A DNA stretch of 64,000 nt from positions 20,660,118 to 20,724,117 of the forward strand of contig CM053334.1 in the NCBI GenBank assembly GCA_028583605.1. Reading direction: 5' to 3'. This DNA comes from Dastarcus helophoroides. Its lineage: Eukaryota > Arthropoda > Insecta > Coleoptera > Bothrideridae. Shown in pieces: positions 1 to 45,239 of this stretch. Numbering within the stretch: position 1 is the first letter of the stretch; the number at the start of each line of letters is the position of its first letter. A program made the translations under genes and the position numbers. The notes under the pieces are model-generated. The model was not told the origin of the DNA. It made no database searches and was given only the letters and a program-made list of their open reading frames with translations.

Positions 1-300
1 AGAAATTTCTTTATTTTTCTCGAAACCTCGCTTTTTGTTTCTGAAATTTCGACTTTTTCTCCTATTTTGACCTTTACATCGAAACTCACTTTTGACTTTA
101 ATATCGAAATTTCTACTTTCTTTCTCGAAATTTCGACTTTTCTCGCAAATTTCGATATTTTTCTGGAAATTTCGACTTTTTTCTCGAGATCTCGACATTT
201 TTTTCAAAATTCGTAATTTTTTCTCAAATATATTCGAAATTTCGATATTTTTTCTCTAAATTTCAATGTTTTTCGCAAATTCTGACGTTTTTTCCCGAAA
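1..300. repeat. Pyrimidine-sense AT array (sei intron)
   Basis: Irregular repetition of units like AAATTTCGACTTTTTTCTCG, T-rich on the plus strand. It is truncated by the window edge. At about 300 the sense flips to purine-rich. Confidence 0.8.
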
Positions 301-309
301 TTTGGACCT

Positions 310-1590
310 TAACATCGAAGTCAACTTGAAAAAAATCAAGAAATTTAGACATTTTCAAATAGGTTTACATTTTCAAAAAAGTTAAAGGTTAACCAAAACA
401 TTCAAAATCTTCGAGATAATTTGGAATTTTAAAGATTGAGATTTTGAAAAAGGGTCAAAATTTGCAGTCCGACTAAATTAAAAGAAGAAATAAAACGAAA
501 TTTGTTGCAAAAGTGTCGAAACAGTCGAAATTCTGAAAAAAGGTTCATAACAAATGTCGAAACTTCCGAAAAAGAGTCGAATTTTTCAAAATAAAGGTGA
601 ACACTTTGAGAAAAAGATCAAAATTTTCAGAATCGAAAAATCAACATGGGTCGAATTTTTAATCAAAAGTCCAAATTTTGAAAATATAGAAATTTTCCAA
701 ATAAATCAAATTTTGGGAAAAAGCCAAAAGTTTGAAAAAAGTAAAGATTTTGAAAAGTGGAAATATTGAAAAAAGTAGAATTTTTGAAAAAAGTCAAATT
801 TCGTAATTTTCAAAAAAAATAATCTATTTAAGCGAAAATTTCAAAATGTGAAAGTTCAAAGTTGGAAAAAAAGAAGTTTCTGAAAAAGTGGAACCTTTGA
901 AAAAGTAGAAATTTGGAAAAGAAGTCAACTTGAAAAAAAATCAAGAAATCTAGACATTTTCAAATAGGGTTTACATTTTCAAAAAAGTGAAAGGTTAACT
1001 AAAACATTCAAAATCTTCGAGATAATTTGGAATTTTAAAGATTGAGATTTTGAAAAAGGTCAAAATTTGCAGTCCGACCAAATTAAAAGAAGAAATAAAA
1101 CGAAATTTGTTGCAAAAGTGTCGAAACAATCGAAATTCCGAAAAGAGTAGAATTTTTCAAAATAAAGGTGAACACTTTAAGAAAAAGATCAAAATTTTCA
1201 GAATCGAAAAATCAAAATGGGTCAAATTTGTAATCAAAAGTCAACATTTTGAAAATATAGGAATTTTCCAAATAAATCAAATTTTGGGAAAAAGTCAAAA
1301 TTTTGAAAAGTAAAGATTTTGAAAAGTGGAAGTTTTAAAAAAAAGTAGAATTTTTGAAAAAAAGCAAAATTTTTTAAAAAGTCAGATTTCATAATTTTCA
1401 AAAAAAAACAATCTATTTAGGCGAAAATTTCGAAATGTGAAAGTTCAAAATTGGAAAAAGTGAAGACTCTGAAAAAGTGGAAGCTTTGAAAAAGTAGAAA
1501 TTTGGAAAGAAGTCAATTAAAAAAAAATCAAGAAATCTAGAAATTTTCAAATAGATTTACATTTTCAAAAAAGTGAAAGGTTAAAAGCTT
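310..1590. repeat. Purine-sense array, about 600-bp tandem unit, 2 copies plus a partial
   Basis: The phrase GTCAACTTGAAAAAAA recurs near 320 and 923, and in a degraded form near 1511. Each occurrence is followed by the same order of sub-motifs. The third copy is cut off about 100 bp before the first sei exon. Confidence 0.8.
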
Positions 1591-1688
1591 GTAAAAGTTG
1601 TTATGGCTTCTCAAGCCTTCGTATGATTTATTTGCATTTTTATCATTGAAACTTCTGAAGCTTCTATTAATTAATATTTTGATTTTAG

Positions 1689-36511
<34,823 letters not shown>

Positions 36512-36513
<2 letters not shown>

Positions 36514-36580
36514 CGACTTCCCGCTTTAGCGTCTTCCCGCTTTAGCGTCTCCCCCCTTTAGCGTCTTCCCGCTTTAGCGT
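36512..36580. repeat. Seed of 15/16-bp satellite at the sei stop codon
   Basis: Four 16-bp units of the type CGTCTTCCCGCTTTAG. The sei TAG itself lies in a degenerate unit (CTCCGATTTAG). The same motif forms the large array 1.2 kb downstream. Confidence 0.9.
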
Positions 36581-36646
36581 TGTGGCGATGTTGGTTCAAT
36601 TAGAACATAAAAATCATATTTATTTAAACATTATATTAACTAGGAA

Positions 36647-37554
36647 CAGTGGCGGCTAGTGCTAAGTTTTCAGGTTTGCACAACTTCCAAAAAAACGCTG
36701 GGATAAAAAAGAAAGTAAATTGTTCTTTGTGTTGTTTATTTTATTTATTGATAACAGATTTATAGCTACCAAATTAACCAAACATACTAATGACTATAGC
36801 GGATTCCGCCGATTCGTAAGCGTTTGACGACATTGTTGGGTCCATGGTTTGCAAGGTTTGCAGGCTAGACTCCTAAAGAAGTACCTATGCGACATTGTTA
36901 TCTGCTAAGCTAAAGAACGAATTAGCTTCACTGGCCATTTAATTGCAGCAACCTTAGTTTTTTTTTGGAAAGTTTAACCAATTTTAAAGAAACCACTATC
37001 CATTTTTTAATTTATAAAAACTTAGCACTGAACTAACTGTAATCTACGAAAAAGAAAAGTTTAAATCTGCTTTTGATTTACTTGTACTCTATAACATTAT
37101 TTCAGAAAACAGTGAGCTTAGTGAAACTCTAAATCTTTTAAAAATCCTGATAACTATCCCAATGGCTGATGCAGAGTGGTGCTCCTCCAGTCTGGAAAGA
37201 ATAAATACTTTTTCAAAAAATTCATTATGCCAGGAAAGATTGTCCTCATTAACGATGTCTTCAAAGAAAAGGACTTAATCCAAGAAATACTCGATTTCAG
37301 TAAAAATTTATTGATAAATTTGCAGCTGTCAAAGATCGTCTGTCGTATGCACTTTCTCTTCTTTTTCTTTCTGTTTTTTGCGAATATAAAAAAAGGGGAA
37401 TTTTAGCAATATACTATATATGTACAAAATACATCAATTTAAAATCCTAAATATCTCCTAATTCCTCAAGCTTAATTTAAAATTTCCAGTTTCGGCACAT
37501 TTTTGCAAATGTCTCTTTGCAACCCCCAAATTTTATTAGCACCAGCCGTCACTG
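36647..37554 (+). mobile_element. hAT transposon relic, 908 bp, perfect 8-bp TSD
   Basis: Terminal inverted repeats CAGTGGCGGCTAGTGCTAA (left) and the inverse of TTAGCACCAGCCGTCACTG (right) differ at two positions. They are flanked by the exact direct repeat ACTAGGAA (36639-36646 and 37555-37562). Eight-base duplications and CAG ends are diagnostic of hAT. The interior retains the C-terminal end of a transposase gene. Confidence 0.93.
37042..37405 (+). pseudogene. hAT transposase C-terminal dimerisation region, decayed
   Basis: The frame from 37042 reads IYEKEKFKSAFDLL, then SETLNLLKILITIPMADAEW and CSSSLERINTFSKNS, the typical hAT C-terminal dimerisation motif of the hATm/FAM200-like group. 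It then breaks by frameshift; continuation in other frames gives EKDLIQEILDF and the AAVKDR-like end. It is non-functional. Confidence 0.8.
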
Positions 37555-37813
37555 ACTAGGAATAACAACAAAAATGGACTAACCACATTCAAGACCCGAA
37601 CAGAACGTTGAATTTTTTCTTCTCCACTTTTCCTAAAAGTGGGAGTTCTCTCGTCTTCCAGAAATAATGATTCGGGGTAAATACTTTTCTGAAAACTCTA
37701 ATGATATTTGTAAGAAATGTCGTAAAATCCCAATGACGATTTCGATAAGGTCATTAGGAAGTAATGATAATACTGTTTACGCCGATACATTATTCCTAGA
37801 AGGTACGCTACAG

Positions 37814-39850
37814 CGTCTTCCCGCTTTAGCGTCTCCCGCTTTAGCGTCCGCTTTAGCGTCTCCCGCTTTAGCGTCTCCCGCTTTAGCGTCTCCCGCTTTA
37901 GCGTCTCCCGCTTTAGCGTCTCCCGCTTTAGCGTCTCCCGCTTTAGCGTCTCCCGCTTTAGCGTCTCCCGCTTTAGCGTCTCCCGCTTTAGCGTCTCCCG
38001 CTTTAGCGTCTCCCGCTTTAGCGTCTCCCGCTTTAGCGTCTCCCGCTTTAGCGTCTCCCGCTTTAGCGTCTCCCGCTTTAGCGTCTCCCGCTTTAGCGTC
38101 TCCCGCTTTAGCGTCTCCCGCTTTAGCGTCTCCCGCTTTAGCGTCTCCCGCTTTAGCGTCTCCCGCTTTAGCGTCTCCCGCTTTAGCGTCTCCCGCTTTA
38201 GCGTCTCCCGCTTTAGCGTCTCCCGCTTTAGCGTCTCCCGCTTTAGCGTCTCCCGCTTTAGCGTCTCCCGCTTTAGCGTCTCCCGCTTTAGCGTCTCCCG
38301 CTTTAGCGTCTCCCGCTTTAGCGTCTCCCGCTTTAGCGTCTCCCGCTTTAGCGTCTCCCGCTTTAGCGTCTCCCGCTTTAGCGTCTCCCGCTTTAGCGTC
38401 TCCCGCTTTAGCGTCTCCCGCTTTAGCGTCTCCCGCTTTAGCGTCTCCCGCTTTAGCGTCTCCCGCTTTAGCGTCTCCCGCTTTAGCGTCTCCCGCTTTA
38501 GCGTCTCCCGCTTTAGCGTCTCCCGCTTTAGCGTCTCCCGCTTTAGCGTCTCCCGCTTTAGCGTCTCCCGCTTTAGCGTCTCCCGCTTTAGCGTCTCCCG
38601 CTTTAGCGTCTCCCGCTTTAGCGTCTCCCGCTTTAGCGTCTCCCGCTTTAGCGTCTCCCGCTTTAGCGTCTCCCGCTTTAGCGTCTCCCGCTTTAGCGTC
38701 TCCCGCTTTAGCGTCTCCCGCTTTAGCGTCTCCCGCTTTAGCGTCTCCCGCTTTAGCGTCTCCCGCTTTAGCGTCTCCCGCTTTAGCGTCTCCCGCTTTA
38801 GCGTCTCCCGCTTTAGCGTCTCCCGCTTTAGCGTCTCCCGCTTTAGCGTCTCCCGCTTTAGCGTCTCCCGCTTTAGCGTCTCCCGCTTTAGCGTCTCCCG
38901 CTTTAGCGTCTCCCGCTTTAGCGTCTCCCGCTTTAGCGTCTCCCGCTTTAGCGTCTCCCGCTTTAGCGTCTCCCGCTTTAGCGTCTCCCGCTTTAGCGTC
39001 TCCCGCTTTAGCGTCTCCCGCTTTAGCGTCTCCCGCTTTAGCGTCTCCCGCTTTAGCGTCTCCCGCTTTAGCGTCTCCCGCTTTAGCGTCTCCCGCTTTA
39101 GCGTCTCCCGCTTTAGCGTCTCCCGCTTTAGCGTCTCCCGCTTTAGCGTCTCCCGCTTTAGCGTCTCCCGCTTTAGCGTCTCCCGCTTTAGCGTCTCCCG
39201 CTTTAGCGTCTCCCGCTTTAGCGTCTCCCGCTTTAGCGTCTCCCGCTTTAGCGTCTCCCGCTTTAGCGTCTCCCGCTTTAGCGTCTCCCGCTTTAGCGTC
39301 TCCCGCTTTAGCGTCTCCCGCTTTAGCGTCTCCCGCTTTAGCGTCTCCCGCTTTAGCGTCTCCCGCTTTAGCGTCTCCCGCTTTAGCGTCTCCCGCTTTA
39401 GCGTCTCCCGCTTTAGCGTCTCCCGCTTTAGCGTCTCCCGCTTTAGCGTCTCCCGCTTTAGCGTCTCCCGCTTTAGCGTCTCCCGCTTTAGCGTCTCCCG
39501 CTTTAGCGTCTCCCGCTTTAGCGTCTCCCGCTTTAGCGTCTCCCGCTTTAGCGTCTCCCGCTTTAGCGTCTCCCGCTTTAGCGTCTCCCGCTTTAGCGTC
39601 TCCCGCTTTAGCGTCTCCCGCTTTAGCGTCTCCCGCTTTAGCGTCTCCCGCTTTAGCGTCTCCCGCTTTAGCGTCTCCCGCTTTAGCGTCTCCCGCTTTA
39701 GCGTCTCCCGCTTTAGCGTCTCCCGCTTTAGCGTCTCCCGCTTTAGCGTCTCCCGCTTTAGCGTCTCCCGCTTTAGCGTCTCCCGCTTTAGCGTCTCCCG
39801 CTTTAGCGTCTCCCGCTTTAGCGTCTCCCGCTTTAGCGTCTCCCGCTTTA
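37814..39850. repeat. 15-bp satellite, 132 identical units plus variant units
   Basis: Unit TCCCGCTTTAGCGTC. From 37861 to 39840 every unit is identical. The left border holds one 16-bp, one 15-bp and one 12-bp variant unit; the right border is a partial unit at 39841-39850. Each unit contains the near-palindrome CGCTTTAGCG. Because 15 is a multiple of 3, both strands stay open (repeating SPALA on plus, RETLK on minus). There is no sign that either is translated. Confidence 0.98.
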
Positions 39851-41000
39851 CGATATTTTTATTAAAATATGTAATGTAAACAATAAAAATACTCAATTAT
39901 GCCATCAAATAAAGGCATTCAAAATTAATGTTTTTTTATTTATCCCCTCCTAATCCTTAGGAACCGTAGTTGTGAGGCATTTCAAGATATAACTTCTTCA
40001 GAATTTTATAGATGACCCGATAGCAAAATACGAGTCGTTGGTTCCGCGCCACTGTCTACCTACTACCACTTCCTCGCACGTCTGGTCTGATTCATCCATG
40101 ATTGTTACTTAAGATCCTAAATTTACAAAAAAAGTTCAAGTTTCGATTTTAAATTGTAAATTTTTGGAAAAATGTAACCTTCCATTTGAAAAGGAAAAAA
40201 TCGAATTTGGGAATAAAAATAAAAATTTATATCAAAAGGTTCCGAATTTTAAAGCTTTGAGCAAAAGGAAAAACTCTGTAATTATTTTAAAATAATTAAT
40301 TTTGAACGAAATTAAATAACAATCAAAATTCACGATTTAAACTGGAAATTCGAGGAAAAGATCGAAACTTGACATTAAAATCATTTTAAGTCAAAAAGTT
40401 ATGTTCTGCAAGAACAAATTTCCAGTATAAAAATGGAAAAATGTTAAATTCTAAGTTTAAAACTCGGACATTTTGGAAAAAAGTCACACACACTCGAAAA
40501 TATAGAAAAAATCTCGCAAATTCAACTTTCTCTCGAATTATGATTTTGAACTGAAATATTCGACTCAGCTCAAATGTTCAACTTTTTCTCTATTTAAAAT
40601 TGAAACACTCGAGGCTTCAGATGTTCTAGAAAATTAAATCCTTGAGATTAAATTTTAAAATTTCGAAATCTCGAGAATAAATTGATGAACATATATTTTT
40701 TCATTAACTTAATATAAAATTTGTTCAAAATTTTAAAAGAACAAACAGAATTTTGAAGGAAAATCTAAATTGATGTAGACAAATCTCAAGATTTTGTGTT
40801 TATTCTCAAAACGTTATCTCGAATTCGCGAGTTTAAACTCGAATCTGCACTTTTTAACTGTAAAATTTCATTCAAAATTTTGATCTTAAAATGGATACTC
40901 AAGGTTTTTCGAAAAATTTTGACATTTTTTCTCAAAATTTCGATGCTTTAAATATTCAGTTGACGTATTTATCATATGTCCAAACATTTAGACATATGTC
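39851..41000. other. AT-rich intergenic DNA
   Basis: AATAAA-like signals at 39882 and 39909 could serve as polyadenylation sites for an sei transcript reading through the satellite. The remainder is diverged AAATTTCGA-type sequence. Confidence 0.4.
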
Positions 41001-41899
41001 CAGTGTGGTCCAGGACAAGTTGTATGGAAAATTAGGGTTGAGGGCCTTTTTTTAGGTGTCGATGATAATATTGTTGGTTTAAGAAATTCCCATGCAGAAT
41101 AATTGCTTTGTGTGAACGTAAAGAGTCGTTTTTTATCAGCAAAATTTTTGAGCCCTGTCGAAATTCTTGAGCGAGGCAGTTTAATAACCTTATTTTCTTG
41201 CTAAAAAGCTCCAAGCTTGGCAACTTGGCAACACTGGCCTCATTTCAATGTCAAACAGCCTAGGGTCTCATCAAGTCTAAATCCGGTCCTGCCGACAGAG
41301 CATAGTGTGGTTCAGAACAAGTTGTATGGAAAATTAGGATTGAGGACCTTTTTTTAGGTGTCGATGATAACATTGTTGGTTTAAGAAAGTCCCATGCAGA
41401 ATAATTGCTTTGGGTGAATGTAAAGAGTCGTTTTTTATCATCAAAATTTTGGAGCCCGTCGAAATGCTCCGGCGAGGCAGTTTGATAACCTTATTTTCTT
41501 GCTAAAAAGCTCCCAACTTAGCAACACTGGCCTCATTTCAATGTCAAACAGCCTAGGGTCTCATCAAGTCTAAATCCGGTCCTGCCGACAGAGCATAGTG
41601 TGGTTCGGAACAAGTTGTATGGAAAATTAGGGTTCAGGACCTTTTTTTAGGTGTCGAAGGATAATATTGTTGGTATAAGAAAGTCCCATGCAGAATAATT
41701 GCTTTGTGTGAATGTAAAGAGTCGTTTTTTATCATCAAAATTTTTGAGCCCGTCGAAATGCTCGAGCGAGGCAGTTTGATAACCTTATTTTCTTGCTAAA
41801 AAGCTCCCAGCTTGGCAACTTGGCAACACTGCCCTCATTTCAATGTCAAACAGCCTAAGGTCTCATCAAGTCTAAATCCGGTCCTGCCGACAGAACATA
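41001..41899. repeat. ~300-bp tandem triplication
   Basis: Three copies start near 41001, 41303 and 41596, beginning AGTGTGGTYCRGRACAAG and ending CGGTCCTGCCGACAGA. The middle copy lacks a GCTTGGCAACT stretch present in the others. It lies 280 bp upstream of the TACO1 start. Confidence 0.93.
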
Positions 41900-42178
41900 G
41901 AGCACAAAACATATAGAGCATTGAGCGTTTAAGAAAAATTGTACGCATTAGATATTATAGTCAAAAATAACCACTATTATAATTAATAGAACCCTAATAT
42001 TCCTTAATAATATTAAACATAACATTTAAAATGTCGTGGTTTTATCGTACTTTGTTTCCAAAAATCATTCGCTAAAATCCGTTGGCAGTACTGCAGTATG
42101 TAGTTCAAACGTATCGTAGTTTTGTAAATCTCGTGACAGATACCTAACCTCAAATCATTTTTATTATAAAAGCAAAAA

Positions 42179-42365
42179 ATGTTGAAAATTTTAACCCAAA
42201 CAACAACGAAAACGTGCAACAAAGCATTAAGCATTCTTTTAATACCCAAAAGAAATGCGGGACATTCGAAATGGCAGAATATAAGGCATATCAAGGGGGC
42301 CAAAGACGCCGAAAAGGCAGCGTTATTTACAAAACTGTCCCGGCAAATGAAGGTGGCAGCCCAAG
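42179..42365 (+). CDS. TACO1: TACO1 exon 1
   Basis: Start codon, putative mitochondrial presequence and YebC signature; donor CAAG|gtatat. Confidence 0.95.
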
Positions 42366-44816
42366 GTATATCTTTATTTTATTCAGTCGTATCAAATAAA
42401 ATGCATGAAATGTTTCAGAGGGAGGCTCACTTGATCCAAAAAACAATTTGAAATTAGAACAAATTATTGAACAAGCTAAACGAGTTAATATGCCAGCTGC
42501 TTCAATACAGAGTATTTTAAAAAGCATGCAACAGGATAAATCGCAGTGTAAAAGCCACATAATAGAAATCAGGTTTTTTCTTCATTAATTTATCTAAAGT
42601 TTTGCTCTAAAGTTGTCTTGTAGGGGGCCCGGTAGTAGTATGATCCTATGTGAAGTTTTTACTAGTAATTTGTATCATTTAAAATGTACCATCACTACTA
42701 TATTGAAGAAAACCGGGTAAAGTTTTTTCTTTTTTTAACCCTTTAGCTATCTAACAGTACACTAAACCAGGGGCGTACCAAGCCTGATGCTTTCGGGGGA
42801 GGGGGGGAGTCAAGTTAAAAATGCCAACTCGCGCCACACTAGATTATATTTTCACACGAATAATGTGCCACAGTGTATTGTGCACGAACATTTCCGCGCG
42901 CGTTAATTTGAATTCAAATTTTTTTGCCGACCAGTCGACTTTGCAGAAGAATTTCTGAAATATGCCGACTTTGGTAAAAAAATCCGACTCAGACGAAAGT
43001 GCCGACTCGGCACGAAACTTTAGGGGGGGGGGTCACACCCCCCAATACCTCCGTTTCGGTACGCCCTTGCACTAGACACTTTATGCCGCACCTTTCTCAA
43101 GAAGTTAAAGTATATACAATATTTTGTGTCAAGTAATTTATTTCAAATGTGTAAATCAGTCTCTGGTAGCTTGTCTCAGCATAGTTGACACTTAATATAT
43201 TTTATCTTGGAGAAAAATGTATGGAATAAAGTGTCTAGTGTAAATGAAGGGGAGACTGGGGTATTCTGAACCACGGGGAATTGCGGACCAGCTTCATATT
43301 TTTTTCTCTAATATTGGTTAAAGACTACAAATAACTGTCGTCGGCTCGCCTCATAAGGCCTCATAAGGCGACGACAGTTAAGCTCATTATCCCTTCAGTA
43401 CTCAAATTGTGTACATGAACCGTTTTGATACTATCGATACTTGCTTTGATACCAAATAGAAACAGGATACTTCGAAATTTTTTTTTTCACTTCAGAGTTT
43501 CCTCTAATTTGACTAGACTTTTCGAGAACCAACTCAGGTAAATATCTTCATATTATTCGCGGAACCTTGAGTCTTCGAGAGGAACATGAAGTTTGTATTG
43601 TGTTACTCGTATGCTGCCATATAGTAAAAAATGACCTTCGGGGAATTACGGACCACTTTTGTCGTGGAATTGTGGATCACGCAATTCTTTACATTTCACA
43701 TGCTAATTTCGTGTATTTCATGCATATAAGTGATTATTCATGCAAATTTTCAGCACAGCATTATTTTTCGGCTATTTCTAATAGTTTTTTGGTAAAATAA
43801 TAATTTTGTTTCGAACGGATTTTCATTGCCATTTGTCACTCCACTTCATTTTGTTTCTTTTTCATAATAAATCGTCTGCATCTGCAGTCTGCATTCTGAA
43901 TAAAAAAAAGAAGGTTGTTCTACTACATTTTTCCATTTTTAATCGATTTACAAAGTGGTCCGTAATTGCCCGACATTTTTCAAAATCGCAAAAATGCAAT
44001 TTTTGCGCCAACTGTTATAAGTTGTATAATTTAATACAGTTTGACCAAACTGCTGCGACCCAAAGAGAGATGGACTACAAATTCAAGCTCTGAAATTTTC
44101 AGAAAAAAATTGTTTCTGCCTGTTTTTAACCAACCTAAAAAGGCGATCCACAATACCCCAGTCTCCCCTACTGTAAACAAGTTCATTTTAAAAATTGAAA
44201 TACAAATCTTGTTCCCTGAAACCAGTTTCAGGTGACAAGATTTATATTTCAATTTTTGAAGATAACCAAGGGCTAGTCCGTTCCAACAAAAGTTCATTTA
44301 AAATTTTTGCACTGTCCAGTTTTTGAAAAATACTTAAATCATTTCACCACTTTCAATCTTTTTCATTAAATTAACTAAATGGCTAACTGGGTCGTTTAAA
44401 AGTTATTTTACATTGAAACAGTCAAAAGAAAATAATTTTATTTTAGTTGCAAATTCAGTGATGGTGGTGGCCTTCATCTATTTGAAGAAAAAGGTATTGT
44501 TGAAGCGAGTCCCACTGACAACAAACCCGGAGAAAATGTACTTGAAGTCGCCACGGAACATGCCATTGAAGCCGGCGCTGAAGATGTAAAAGAAATTGAA
44601 GAAAACGTTTTAGAATTTACCTGCTCAAGTACGGCACTAAAATCTGTAACAACAAAGTTGGGAGAGTTTAATTACAACATTCTTAGTTCAAGTGTGGAAT
44701 TTATACCATTAAAGATGCAAAACTTGTCAGATAGTGAATTAAAAACTTGTCAAACTTTATACGAGAAATTAGAAAATTTGCCAGAAGTAGTGAGAATAAG
44801 TGATAACATAGCGTAA
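42179..44816 (+). CDS. TACO1: TACO1-like mitochondrial translation activator (YebC family), complete
   Basis: Four exons (42179-42365, 42419-42572, 42624-42716, 44447-44816) join in frame to 267 residues plus TAA, close to the usual 280-300 for animal TACO1. The N-terminus is basic and lacks acidic residues, like a mitochondrial targeting peptide. Then comes the YebC signature [17 protein letters not shown], the second domain ([20 protein letters not shown]), [11 protein letters not shown], and the C-terminal domain with [13 protein letters not shown] and SVEFIPLK. In mammals TACO1 supports mitochondrial translation of COX1. All introns are GT/AG with consistent phases; the first donor is CAAG|gtatat and the second is a weak AG|gttttt. 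Intron 3 (1.7 kb) holds three transposon relics. The ATG at 42179 is the only one before the YebC motif. Confidence 0.95.
42419..42572 (+). CDS. TACO1: TACO1 exon 2
   Basis: Acceptor tgtttcag|AGGGAGG. Encodes [20 protein letters not shown] and the following helix; donor ATCAG|gttttt is weak but phase-correct. Confidence 0.93.
42624..42716 (+). CDS. TACO1: TACO1 exon 3
   Basis: Acceptor ttgtag|GGGGCCC, giving [13 protein letters not shown]; donor ACCGG|gtaaag. Confidence 0.93.
42768..43069. mobile_element. hAT MITE, 302 bp, in TACO1 intron 3
   Basis: Ends CAGGGGCGTACCAAGC and (inverse) CAAGGGCGTACCGAAAC. Flanked by CACTAAAC (42760-42767) and CACTAGAC (43070-43077), an 8-bp duplication with one change. 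No coding capacity. Confidence 0.9.
43249..44168. mobile_element. Non-autonomous DNA transposon with GGGGAGACTGGGGTAT ends
   Basis: GGGGAGACTGGGGTATT at the left is matched in inverse at the right (AATACCCCAGTCTCCCC). The phrase GGGGAATTRCGGACCA is repeated internally, partly inverted. It contains a small hairpin (ACTGTCGTCG..CGACGACAGT near 43335-43380). Superfamily not assigned; no clear target duplication. Confidence 0.8.
44189..44289 (+). mobile_element. Fold-back element family A, minimal copy
   Basis: Arms AAAATTGAAATACAAATCTT and its inverse with a short loop, then the family tail GATAACCAAGGGCTAGTCCG. Flanked by AAGTTCATTT (44179-44188 and 44290-44299), 10 bp. Confidence 0.85.
44447..44816 (+). 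CDS. TACO1: TACO1 exon 4
   Basis: Acceptor ttttag|TTGCAAATTC. Encodes the third YebC domain up to RISDNIA and TAA at 44814-44816. Confidence 0.95.
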
Positions 44817-45239
44817 ATTTGTAAAATATATTTTTGTTAAAAATATAAATGTTTTTTTCAATTTATTTAACATTTCATGAAAAATATAAATGTTTGGAAC
44901 GAGTAAACCCTCGGATTACACATCAAAACCTCAACTGCTGAAGAAAAAATAAAACAAATGTTTCCAATTAAAATGAGCACCAACATTAATACTTAACATT
45001 AGTTTTGTCAAACGTTTGGTGCTCATTCGAGTTAAAGTGGAAAATTAGCTCCTTTCTAAAGACAAACAGGGACCTACTTCTCCAGATAAACTGAAATATT
45101 TTACTATGATTTCTCTATTTTCTGGGGATACAAAAAATTTCTTAAACTCTCAAATTAAATAAATAATAACTTTAAAAAATAGACCCAAAATCAATGGCGG
45201 CTCGTAGCCAAAATTGATGGGAGTGCTGCGACGATGCTT

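Noticed and set aside
38000..39800. CRISPR-like array or telomeric repeat
   Set aside because: Units are contiguous with no spacers, and the unit is unlike the insect telomere TTAGG.
37667..39896. 732-codon frames on both strands across the 15-bp array
   Set aside because: The period is a multiple of three, so frames stay open automatically. No start context, no splice partner and no non-repeat domain.
43806..44297. Overlapping 64-95-codon frames in TACO1 intron 3
   Set aside because: They lie in and across transposon relic ends and conflict with each other.
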